A DNA stretch of 21,457 nucleotides from Klebsormidium nitens (taxonomy: Eukaryota > Streptophyta > Klebsormidiophyceae > Klebsormidiales > Klebsormidiaceae), in NCBI GenBank assembly GCA_000708835.1, contig DF237911.1:1-21457 (forward strand). The letters are read 5' to 3'. Shown here piece after piece: positions 1 through 9,700 of the stretch. Both the position numbers and the translations under genes were made by a program. The first letter of the stretch is position 1. Each line of letters begins with the position of its first letter. The notes beneath the pieces were generated by a model that searched no databases, was not told the origin of the DNA, and saw nothing but the letters and a program-made list of their open reading frames with translations.

Positions 1-231
1 ATATCTGCTTGACTGCATCGAACGGCAGAGCCGAACGAAGATCCACCGGAATGGTAGCAACGGCAAAGAAAGCCGTTCCATCCGGGAAAGCATCACAGAT
101 AGACAAGACCAGGTCGAGTCATCTGGATAGAACGCCGTACATCAACGGTCTCACAGCGCGCCGTTAAGACGTAACCGCTGTCGTTTTGCTAACAAGCAGC
201 TAACGAAATCCTGACGAGAACGAGGTTAGGC
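1..231. other. Non-coding flank at window start
   Basis: No open frame, RNA gene or repeat that I can support lies here. If the minus-strand frames at 232-2117 are a gene, this stretch is its 3' flank. Position 229-231 lies just past the stop side of the last frame. I see no clear polyadenylation signal. Confidence 0.4.
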
Positions 232-969
232 TTAACCAGACGTAATCGTCACAGGTGGGTACTGGGTGTTATACTGAGTTTCCTCTTCTCCCCTCTGAGC
301 AAACCCCGGGGGGGCCCCCCTAAAGCCTTCCACTTGCTGAGGTGAATTCCGGTCCTGCCTGGCTCTCCCATCCAGATCCCTTTCTTCTTGCCTTGCTGCC
401 CCCTGAAACAGGCCGGACCTTTCTCGCTGCAGCTCTTTATCACGGCCCAGTTCAGGAATCTCGAATGCGCCCCACTCTTCTTCCCTGTAGCGACCGAAGG
501 GATCCCTCTGGTGCGCATTCACACCTAGCCCCCCTTCCCAAGGAGACCGGAACCTTCCAGGAGTCTTGCGCCTCTGGGAGAATTCGTACGCTCCCTCTTC
601 TGGCGTCTCGAACCTTTCTGACCGGTCGCGCGGGTCTGGAGACATTCTGGAGGGCTTCAGAAAAGGATCAGCTTCCATTCCGTTCTCCTTGAGCAGCGCA
701 ATCAGCGGGTCTCCCTCATTCCGACTTCTAACCCCCACTGACAGCTCTTTTGGCTGGACCTTACTGTACGTTTCCTCCGACTCCAGGTCCTTGAGCTCGA
801 GTCCACCTTCGTTTTCTGAAAGCCCCGTCACTTTTACGAACACCCGGTGCACATCTTCTGCAGGCCTATACTTGAATCGGCAGCCGACTAACTTCTCCTT
901 TCCCACTAACTTGCCCAAGTTTTCTATCAGCCGCTTCTCCCTCCTTTCCGCTTCGAAGCCCTGCATCAT
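232..969 (-). CDS. Unrecognised 245-aa open frame, last of a staggered series
   Basis: I do not recognise this protein. It opens at an ATG at 969-967 that overlaps the stop of the preceding frame as ATGA. The first 90 residues look folded: a basic helix (FEAERREKRLIENLGKLVG), then a beta-rich stretch (VGCRFKYRP near residue 29, RVFVKVTGL near 42, YSKVQPKELSVG near 68). Those spacings could form a small barrel, but that is a guess. The remainder is Arg/Glu/Gly/Pro-rich and probably disordered. The frame crosses a palindromic G/C block at 308-320. The sequence is free of stops for 735 bases with protein-like composition, which supports past or present coding. It could be the 3' exon or a frameshifted continuation of the frame at 966-1553. 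A short intron joining the two, with donor near 1060 and acceptor just before 969, is possible but weak. Confidence 0.4.
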   Translation of the reverse strand: MMQGFEAERREKRLIENLGKLVGKEKLVGCRFKYRPAEDVHRVFVKVTGLSENEGGLELKDLESEETYSKVQPKELSVGVRSRNEGDPLIALLKENGMEADPFLKPSRMSPDPRDRSERFETPEEGAYEFSQRRKTPGRFRSPWEGGLGVNAHQRDPFGRYREEEWGAFEIPELGRDKELQRERSGLFQGAARQEERDLDGRARQDRNSPQQVEGFRGAPPGFAQRGEEETQYNTQYPPVTITSG

Positions 970-1553
970 TCTAGTTGGGACGGGGACTGCGGTGGCGTCT
1001 CGAAGAGCGTAGGACTCGGTTCTCTGTTCCTCGGGGTCTCAGAAGGGCCCTCCCACCTGACTGCTTTGAAGGCGACAGCTTCTACCGTTCTTGCCAGGTC
1101 GATTGACGATGCGGCGAGGCTTTTGAGCTGCAGTTCTGAGAATCTCCCTTGCGCGGCAAGCAGCGGCCAGTTCGTAGGAGAGCAGGGGTTTGCTATCTGG
1201 AGAGCCCAGATCAGGCTCCTCTCTTGTGGTGTTAACCACCACGTGTCAGACGGGCTCCCCCGCTTTGCTGCGAATCCACAGACAGGCAGAAGTTCTTCTC
1301 CGGCTGCTGCTGCTCTCCTTTGCCTGGTGAGAATGTTCAGCTTCCTGAGTTCTTCGTCTCTCTCCTCTGCCCTGACGCATCTTTCTTCGACCAGCTTAAT
1401 CTTGTACCTCTCCTGCGTCGCTTGCAACCTCCATTTCAGTTTGTCCGTGAGCAGCTCCTTGTCGCTAGCGGTCAGCAGGCCAAGCTGGTCGAGGAATCTC
1501 TTCAGAGCTTCCAGAAATGTGACAGGTAGTCTGGGAACTCGACCCCGGTGCAT
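966..1553 (-). CDS. Unrecognised 195-aa open frame with charged helix
   Basis: No family is recognised. The frame begins at an ATG (1553-1551) lying inside the end of the preceding frame. The first residues after the overlap (FLEALKRFLDQLGLLTASDK) resume a helix-like pattern seen before the stop of that frame. Residues about 30-75 form a strongly charged coiled-coil-like segment. Residues 100-135 contain a Trp-rich patch (TWWLTPQERSLIWALQ), and the last 30 residues are Pro/Ser/Thr-rich. It ends in TGA at 968-966, within ATGATG. The frame shares at least its 52-base overlap with the previous frame and 4 bases with the next. In a eukaryotic nuclear gene this suggests one broken coding sequence rather than three genes. 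Confidence 0.4.
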   Translation of the reverse strand: MHRGRVPRLPVTFLEALKRFLDQLGLLTASDKELLTDKLKWRLQATQERYKIKLVEERCVRAEERDEELRKLNILTRQRRAAAAGEELLPVCGFAAKRGSPSDTWWLTPQERSLIWALQIANPCSPTNWPLLAAQGRFSELQLKSLAASSIDLARTVEAVAFKAVRWEGPSETPRNREPSPTLFETPPQSPSQLE

Positions 1554-1810
1554 GCATCAAAGATACCGACTGCTTCGACCAATGCGGGTCCTAGGGCTTC
1601 GAGAAACCGCTTGCCGAGTTTCCTTCTAGCCACATTGAGGAAAAGCTGCTTCCCGAGAGTATCTCCCACCTCTTCTCCTGCTTCCAGCCTGAGGGCCAAA
1701 AAGTTTCTCCCCGCAAAAGCTTGCACCACCACATTGAATGGCGTTTTATTCAGCGCCTCGGTGGGAGCCCGGTGCCCCTCGCCCGCTACGCCCCACTCCT
1801 GTGAGTTCAT
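1502..1810 (-). CDS. Unrecognised 102-aa open frame, early part of series
   Basis: The frame opens with ATG at 1810-1808. Its protein has a pattern of hydrophobic and charged residues typical of a folded domain (FNVVVQAFAGRNFLALRLEA, then KRFLEALGPALVEAVGIFDA). It stops at 1502, but the next frame (-1) continues with a similar helical pattern. An in-frame stop lies four codons upstream of the ATG, so the start may be real. However, other frames just upstream (1816-2117) also look protein-like, so the ATG may be internal to a broken gene. The function is unknown. Confidence 0.35.
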   Translation of the reverse strand: MNSQEWGVAGEGHRAPTEALNKTPFNVVVQAFAGRNFLALRLEAGEEVGDTLGKQLFLNVARRKLGKRFLEALGPALVEAVGIFDACTGVEFPDYLSHFWKL

Positions 1811-1815
1811 GCACC

Positions 1816-2340
1816 TTATTCACGCAATGCTGCCCAAAAAATGCATCGCGCAAATTCCATGGCTTCTGCGCCTGAAAAAGCTCCTACGACACTTCTTCAG
1901 CTTCTTCCTTCCAACTTGAAATGCTGATAAACGCATTCTCTCTTCGTTCTCTTGAGCTCAAAGTCAAGACTCTGTTCCGTCGAGCTGTACCTTCGATGAT
2001 CACGTGTCCAATTTCAATGGCTGCAAAAGTATTCTCCAAACTCAGCTCTCGAGTAGAGTGCAGGTGTCTCTGGCCGGAGAGGTGTACCGTTTCTTCAACT
2101 CCAGCCTCCCGGGCGCCTCACAACTCTACCGTCCACTGATTGACCCTCGAGGTAGAATCAGCACCGGGTAACAGACGTTTCCCTGAGGAGTCGGGACGCC
2201 AGGGCCCAGGGCTTGTGGTCCCCGGGTACGAGACAAGCGCTCGGGGCGCCTCCAAGCACCCGGAATTCCGAGAGCTAGCAAATATTGAACGAGCTGTTTG
2301 CAAATTGCAGGGGAACACCGCCCCCGCCTGCATTGGCAAA
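1816..2340 (-). pseudogene. Coding-like remnant upstream of the staggered frames
   Basis: On the minus strand, 2117-1884 reads 77 codons without a stop and contains a strand-like run (IEIGHVIIEGTARRNRVLTL, then NAFISISSWKEEAEEVS). The next frame, -1, reads on to a TAA at 1818-1816 (VVGAFSGAEAMEFARCIFWA). Upstream of 2117 the same frame is interrupted by one TGA and is then open to about 2339. None of these pieces has a convincing start. Because each shift has the same sign as the shifts between the frames downstream, I read this as the 5' part of the same decayed or erroneously sequenced gene. Family unknown. Confidence 0.3.
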
Positions 2341-3757
2341 TTGCAGGAGGATTGCAGGGCAGCTAGAAACCTTCAATGGCACGGAAACAGGATGGCGCAC
2401 CGTTCTTGTGGGTTCCTCGGAGTTCACACTGCTATGGTTGAATCAGCTGAAATGATGATGCCAGCTGGACGACACCAGAGGTAGAGTCTGTACATGTCAA
2501 AACTTTCCTACCCGTCGCTTGAAGTCTCTGCCACTCCGCTCAAGAGGCCCATTCAGAGGCACAAAAAGGGCAATCGGTCAGAATGCATACAAAGAACAAG
2601 CATGGTGCAATAATGATGCATCAGAGATGGAGCTGAGAGAAGGGCGAGAAGAGCAAGAAGCCACGCAGGAGCTCTTTTTCCCAGCTCTAGTTGCATTTGC
2701 GGTGGCATATGCAGTTGGAGTCCTAAATGAGACGACAGAGTAGTGTCACAGCAATTTGATCTTCCCTCAAGGTTAGTTCCTTTTGCATGAAGGCTGGCCT
2801 GACCTCATTCAAATTAGGAGCATTCAAGGGAAAAGCGTGCCCGCTGCACAATGAGCCGCTCTCCTTGTTTAATTTCCATTAGTGGGTCCATGATTTTCCC
2901 ATCTTAGCCCTTGGAGCCAGACTGCATTGGCGCTGCTTGGTAGACAACGCATCCATTTCTTGGTTCAAGGGGCAAGCTTGCACTTCCATTTGCCTCGCGC
3001 TTATCCCCTTTCGATGGACTGGTATGTGCTTGGGTCACGCAGATTGTTCTTCGCACTTTGGTTGCCCCCTTTCCAAGAATGTTGCATCAAATCCGGAAGC
3101 AGACAAGTTGGTGGTGATCGTGATTCTGGGGTCAGGGAAAGCGTGTGAGCAAAAGAGCAAATCTGGTTGAACGGATCCTCCTCAGCAAAAATCTGCCCAA
3201 CTTAGACTGGTACTTTCTCCCCCATGGTCAGTATTAACCCGCCCTAATCCGATGTGGGCATCTCCTGGGCTTTGGTCGAGTAGAGCCAATCGGCTGAGTG
3301 CTTTTAGGAATCCCCCTCAACCCTGCCCCCCTGACTCCTGAACTGGGCTCTGAGGCTTTTGCAATCCCCAAACGGCCTAGTTTTCCTAACCCTCCCCATA
3401 CCCATGGTCAAGTTGCCACCTTAACCTCTAAAACATTCGATTATTGCAATTATTATCCTGATTTTGTCTCTTTTGAAGGACATGCTTTGCAGTTCCCAGG
3501 ACCGAGTGCCCATCTCACTTGATTGCTTGAGCCACGCCTGCCCCCCCGTTGCACTTAAACCGCACCTGCTAACCTAGGATAGGACTTCTGTGGATTTGAA
3601 ACAAGCCAGAGATACAGACTTGTTGCTCTGGGTTTCCGAAAGACCAGACCAGATGTGGTCTTGACAAACCTCTCTAGCCAAGCTAGACAACCCAACCTCT
3701 GATCATTCTGACGTTTTAACCCTGCAGTTAATTCTGGTCCTTAACCAGAAACTCAAA
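2341..3757. other. Intergenic spacer upstream of the resolvase gene
   Basis: About 1.4 kb between the divergent minus-strand frames and the start codon at 3758. All open frames here are short and lack protein-like composition. It should hold the promoter and 5' leader of the resolvase gene. I could not identify a TATA box, an E2F site or a transcription start with confidence. Confidence 0.4.
3732..3750 (+). promoter_or_regulatory. Small perfect hairpin just before the GEN1 start codon
   Basis: TTCTGGT and ACCAGAA form a perfect 7-bp inverted repeat around a 5-nt loop, ending 7 bases before the ATG at 3758. If transcribed, it would place a weak stem-loop directly before the start. It may be chance. 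Confidence 0.3.
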
Positions 3758-6700
3758 ATGGGCATCCCTGGGTTGTGGAACGAGCTGCGGCCATATGGCC
3801 ATCGGACCGACGTCACAGCTGACCTCAGCGAGCGCGTGAAAACCCTCACGGACCTCCAAGGGAAAATCCTGGCAATCGATCTTTCTTTCTGGATATGTGA
3901 AAACGTGGGCACTTATAACCACCCAGTTATGGGGCGGTTAAGCGACGCCGTGGCGAAACCACACCTGCGCAACGTGTTTTATCGCACCGTTAAGCTGATT
4001 TCCAGGGTGAGCATTACTAGGCCCGAATCCTTTCGAACCACCTTGAGTAATATTTGTTAAATGCATCTGGCTTTGCTTTGAATGAGAGGCCCAGCCTATG
4101 GTCACAGAGGCTGGCTTTGCTTTTAATGAGAGGCCCAGCCTATGTTCACAGAGGCGGGCGCTTATGTGTCGGAAAGTCATCGGGCTCAAGTTCATGGAAA
4201 AGAGTTGCATTTTCGGAGGTTTGAGACGGTGGCTTGTTGTCTTGTTGTCAAAGAACGAGCTTCAAAACCAGAAGGTCATAGAGTCTGTAAGATCCTCCTG
4301 ACCCGGCTTCCATCTTGGGCATATGCTCTCGAGGCCGTGATAAATGTTTGTCGCACGTTCCACTTCACATCTGCAACTCAGTCTCACATACAATATTCTC
4401 TCAGTGATTCAGTCTGCAAGATCAATGTTGGAACTCACCCGAAGAGCGCACTTTTTTGGCTCAGTAAGCCGCTTTCCCAGTCTTTCAGGCAAAGGCACCT
4501 TTTCTCAGCCCGCCATTTCTCGTTTTCGTCAACTCCTTCTTGTAGAAAACCTCTTGTCTTCACAAAAGAAACGAAAGAACCAACAAGAAAAGGGAAATTT
4601 TCTTTTGCAGGTGGGCGCCCTGCCCGTGTTTGTGGTCGACGGGGACGCTCCCTCGCTCAAGATGCAGACCCGCCTGAAGCGATACCACGCACAGCACCAA
4701 ATGCAAGCCCCGGATCGCGTCGTACGTGCGCAAGGGGGCGCCGTCCGGCGGAACTATGAGTGGGAGTATAAAGTGCAGGAAACGGTGGTAAGCAAGCAAA
4801 GCTTCCATTATTCCCTCAAATCCTTTATCTCTTTCTCAAGCGATTCTTTTCTTCGTGTTCCATTGCCTTCTCGCTTTCCCCCGTCTGAAATTTGCAACTG
4901 GGCGCCTCAGACTCGGCAGCTGGCGTGAATGACTCAAAGGCCCTTAGGCCGGAGAAGGATCGTTCTCGAGAGTAGGTATTGTAAGCTCAGGGGCAGGGTT
5001 AGTATGGTGGTTAGGGTGGGTACGGGTGCGGAGCGGGTGATTATTCGGGTTTAGGTTCTTGGTCTTAGCTTCGTTCTTCTATAACTTGAGCTTACTATAA
5101 CCACCATACCGATTGTCCGGTTGGGCAACAACTCAATATTCTGTGACTTGCCCAGATTTGAGTGTATAACAAATTCCAATTTCAAATTTGCAAATGATTT
5201 TGCCCCATTAAAATACAGAATAAATAATAGTAAATGAAGCTGCCCAAATACCGTAGCACACGAGATTAATCATTGGGCAAAACTCTGCCCAACCGGACAA
5301 TCGGTACGGTAGTCTAGAGAAGTATCGGAGAAGGTCCTGCGGGGTAGAAGAGAGTAGGTTTCTTCTCAAACTGCGCCCAGTTGAACGCTGCTGGACACGT
5401 GGAGAAAGGGGAAAAAAAGGAATGGTAACAATTCTCGAGAGACGTCTAGCGATCCATATCTTGCAGAACGTCCTCCAGCTTTTCGGCCTTCCAGTCGTGT
5501 GCGCCCAAGGCGGGACTAGCTGAGTCGCACAATAACCGCTGCTGTCGACGAACAGATTCCCGGGAAAGGGACCATCTATGAAAAATATCTACTTTTCTCT
5601 CTCTGCAGGACCTCCTCCGGCTTATGGGTCTCCCGGTCATATACGCCCGCGCCGAGGCCGAGGCGCTCTGCGCGCAGCTGAACGCCGCTGGACACGTGGA
5701 CGCGTGCGTCTCTCCGGACAGCGACGCGTTTCTGTACGGCGCAAGAACGCTGATTAAAGAACTAGCGGCGGACCTAAAAAAGCCGATCGTTGACCGCTAC
5801 GAAGCGGTGGAGATCGCAGAGAGACTGGGGCTGAGACGGGCGCATCTGGTGGCTTTGGCGATGCTCTTGGGGTGCGACTTTGATGAGAAAGGGGTCGAGG
5901 GATGCGGGCCGAAGCAGGGGATCAAGCTCGTGAGCGGGTTCAAGGAGGACGAGATTCTTGATAGGTAAGGGGGCCGGTTGATCGTGATTGACCGTATTCG
6001 AAGCTGCACATTCGCCGAGTTACAGGGGCACGAATCCAGGTGTTGTAGAATTGCATGAGTGCAAGGAACAGAGGGGTTCGCGGGTATCAGGTCTAAGCGC
6101 TCGACAAATTGCAAACAATCCTCTTCGCTCGTATGTTTTCGGAACCTGGATTTGCAAACAGGACTGGGCTCTGACGACAGGGCATCGGCAGTTGGAATGG
6201 ATTGCCAGGTCAATACAGATTATGCCTTGATCAGATTCCTGCGTCTTTTTCAATATGCTTTAGTCAGAACAACGTCAAAAGCCACCTCCACTCATAGAAG
6301 TGTGAGCTCGAAGAGGCGACAGTAGGTCGAGGATTGAATGCGACTTTGTCGGAATTCGCAACTTCAAGCCGCTTCCGCTCTTTGGAACGACAAGAAGAAC
6401 GTTTGCGAGCACCACGGAAAGCCGATAAATACGTTTCATTGCTCCCAGGCTGCGCGCTTGGGGTCGAGGAGAGGCGCCAACCGACGCCGAGATGTTCGGC
6501 GAGGACGAACCCGTCGGCCAATCCCAAAGCGCCACGTCATCCAGGCCTATCCATTGTGGCACGTGCGGGCACCCGGGGAAGGTCGTGGAGCACCGGAAGG
6601 GGGGGTGTGACGGCTGCGGAACTGAGGGGGGGGAGTGTACAAAAAAGGGACGGGGTTTTCAGTGCCAGTGTGAATGGTGCGTGCAGGTAGGAGCCTCTGT

Positions 6701-9700
6701 ACAATCAAATAAGAGAGTTTCGATGCCTGTCAGACCGATCTCAAACGTCAGAAGAATTACAGAGCGACAACATCCAACGTCAAACGTTTTGACACCTAAC
6801 CAGTTTTAGGTGCATTTCGGCTCATAATTCTGGAGTGTCGTCACTTCTTCGCGGGATTCGGAGGTCCGGTTTGCAGGAGTTACCGGGCACACGAGGTGCT
6901 AGTCTCCTGGTCCTTGCCCTCGAAAGCACGGTCTGAAATTGGTTTCAAACTTTGACCGTGCGCCTGAAATTGTGAACTCGAAGCTTGAACCTTAGGCCAG
7001 ACGCGAATCGCTGACACTCAAAAGCTGGAACTAGTTGTGACGTCAGATCCTGACCGCGCGTCTGAGAACTCGGGTCCAGATCTCTTGATGCAGATTGAGC
7101 TATTATGGGTGCGGATATGCAAAGGCAAGCTCTTCCTTTCTTATCTTTCAAGAGAGCAATAGTACGATAATGGAATCCAAGTCTGACGTATATCTTGTCG
7201 ACGGTGCAGGCCCGTGTGGGCAAGGCGCGGCAGAAGCAGGAGTCCTGGTGGGGCAAGATCTGCGACAAGATCGCGCGCCAGTCCGACTTCCCAAACGAGG
7301 ACATCATCGAAATCTTCATGCGGGACGATCCACGTAGCCTGAGCCACCTGAAAGGCACGTGCCTCTTTCGAATTTTCATGACTTTTGGGCAAAAAGCAGG
7401 AGCCTTGTAAACCGATTCTTTCTTTCTTTTTAAGTCGCCGCAGTTGAGCCGGCACTGCCAACGCCGCTCGGCGTTGCATGGCAAAAGCTGGTGGGATTCT
7501 CGATGTTCGTCTATGCTGGCTCGCTGGCCGAAAGTGGGACCACCATTTTCCCACTCTGGTGCCTTGCTCGTTGCTTCTGAGGACAAAGATGTGGGTCTCT
7601 GCTGTTGCGCAAAGTCTTTTCTCAGGTTTTGGTAAGGGCCTCATAAACAAAGGCTGCCATAACAGTCGCGAATAGATGATTATAACTTTGCGGCCATAAG
7701 CGCTTCCCATAAGCGTACCGCCACTTACCCCAGTTTGTCCATTGTACCCTGTGTCCCGGAACACCAAAAGAGAGCGCATGCAACTGAAACCGCGTCTTGT
7801 CTGTTTCAGGGGGGCAGCGTCCCCTGGACCAGCTGCTGGTGTGGGACCCCCCCGACCTGGACGGATTGGCCAAATTTATGACGGCCAAGTGCGAGGAGTC
7901 GGAGGAGCATTGGCAGCTCAAGGCGCTGCCGCTGGCGACCGCTCACTATCTATCGCAGGTGGGCGGGGTCGCCGCTTTGCGTTTTTGCACGATTTTGTAG
8001 AATATTGCACATTTTGTAACAATTTGCACGAGCTTGTACAATTCTGCCGCTGGCGACCGCTCACTATCTCTCGCAGGTGGGTGGTCGCCGCTTGGCCATT
8101 CTGCACGATTTTGTATGGTTTTGCACGTCTTTGCGGAATTTTGCACGATTTCGAAGAATATTGTACGATTTTGTGGAGTTTTGCACGCTTTTGTGGAATT
8201 TGCACGATTTTGTGGAATTTTGCACGATGATTTAGGTAATGCTGCATGAGGTTATCCTAGTTCTTGACCGTGGAACTGCGGAAGCTAGCAGCGGAAATCC
8301 TGCTGGCATCAAGATCTCGTTCGTTTTATCCTTCAACTCAAACCTGATTGCGTTGCTTGCCATCGCGGCGTCGATCGAAACTCGTCGGTTTCCGATCCTC
8401 AACTCGCAAATCCGGTTTCTGAATCCTGATGCTGAAGACCTGTGGTAGCGCAACGTCATACTGGAATCAACGCCCCAATATCGGTAAAGCTAACTTCACT
8501 TTGTTGCAAATCAAGAAACGGTCTCGCAAAGTTCGGGATTGTGAATTGACGCCGCGATGAGAAGTTTGACGAAAACAGCTGTAACACTCGTATGGGGTTC
8601 TTACAGTTCACTTTGTTCATCTCAGATTATGGCGGCTCGCCTCCATCGGGAAATGGTTTCCGACCTCGGGTGCCTGCACCGAGTGGGAGCATTGGTCGCA
8701 CCTCCAGGCTTACAACAGCTTTCACCAGACGACCTGCTTCTTGACTCCAGCTTCAAACCCAGCAAGGTGGAGCGGATCAAGGTGGATGCCTCGGAGGCCC
8801 TGTATCGGATACAGTGGCGGCGCGTCGCAGGCGATTCGGCAGGTGGGTACCCGATACAAGGCCTTATCAATCTCCAGATGCGGGTTTGAGCAAGAGTGAA
8901 TGAAGATAAGTGAATGAACACAAAGTGCATGAACACGAGAAGAAGAAAACGTCGGAGAACACGAGTCGATGAACACGAGTGGACGAACAGTGGTTTCCTG
9001 GCCCAGTGTGGAAGGTGCAAGGTACGCTACTCCGGTTTGGGATAAGTCGGACCCCTGCTGAATCTACACGGAAGACAAGTGTAGGCTATAGCTTTCTAAG
9101 TCCTCTTGACCGTCGTGCAGCAATGCAGGTTTCTTCTGGAGGATTGTGACAGTGCTGAAATGACTGGAAAGAATGTGAACATCTGGTTTCTAAAGCTCCT
9201 GCGAACAACGGACCGATACCTACACCTAACGATGCAGGGAGGAGTGATGTAGGAACAAACCAGGCGGGGGGAGGCCTTGTTTCTGACGAAGCCGACGGGG
9301 AGGAGGAGGCAGAAGAGCGCGACGAGGACGGGGAACAAGGCCCGGAAGCGGACGACGAGGGGCCGAAGAAGGTGGTCCTAAAGTGGAGGAAGGCCAGCGG
9401 GTTCTCGACCGACGAACGGAAGTTGATGGTGCAACTGGCGTTTCCGACCGTGGCGGGACCGTTTGAAGAGGCGTTGGTAAGCGAATGGATCTGGTGAACG
9501 AATCTTGGTTGGAACTCGTTCTTGAACAGAAACTTGGGACGCGAAAAGGGTCTTGTCGTTTCCAGACGTGGCGGAACCGTTTGAAGAGGCGTTGGTAAGT
9601 GTATTGGAATTGGTGGCCAGGTTTTCTTTGTTAACAGGACGGGAGGGGATCGCTTTCGAGTGGAATCCCGTCTTGTGCATGCGGTTGAGAGAGCAGGGAA

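Noticed and set aside
7459-7476. Perfect 8-bp inverted repeat CAACGCCG/CGGCGTTG in GEN1 intron 5
   Set aside because: Short, single and within an intron; no terminator or RNA gene context. Likely chance in GC-rich sequence.
7980-8235. CRISPR-like or direct-repeat array
   Set aside because: Repeats are degenerate, have no unique spacers of constant length, and lie within a eukaryotic intron.
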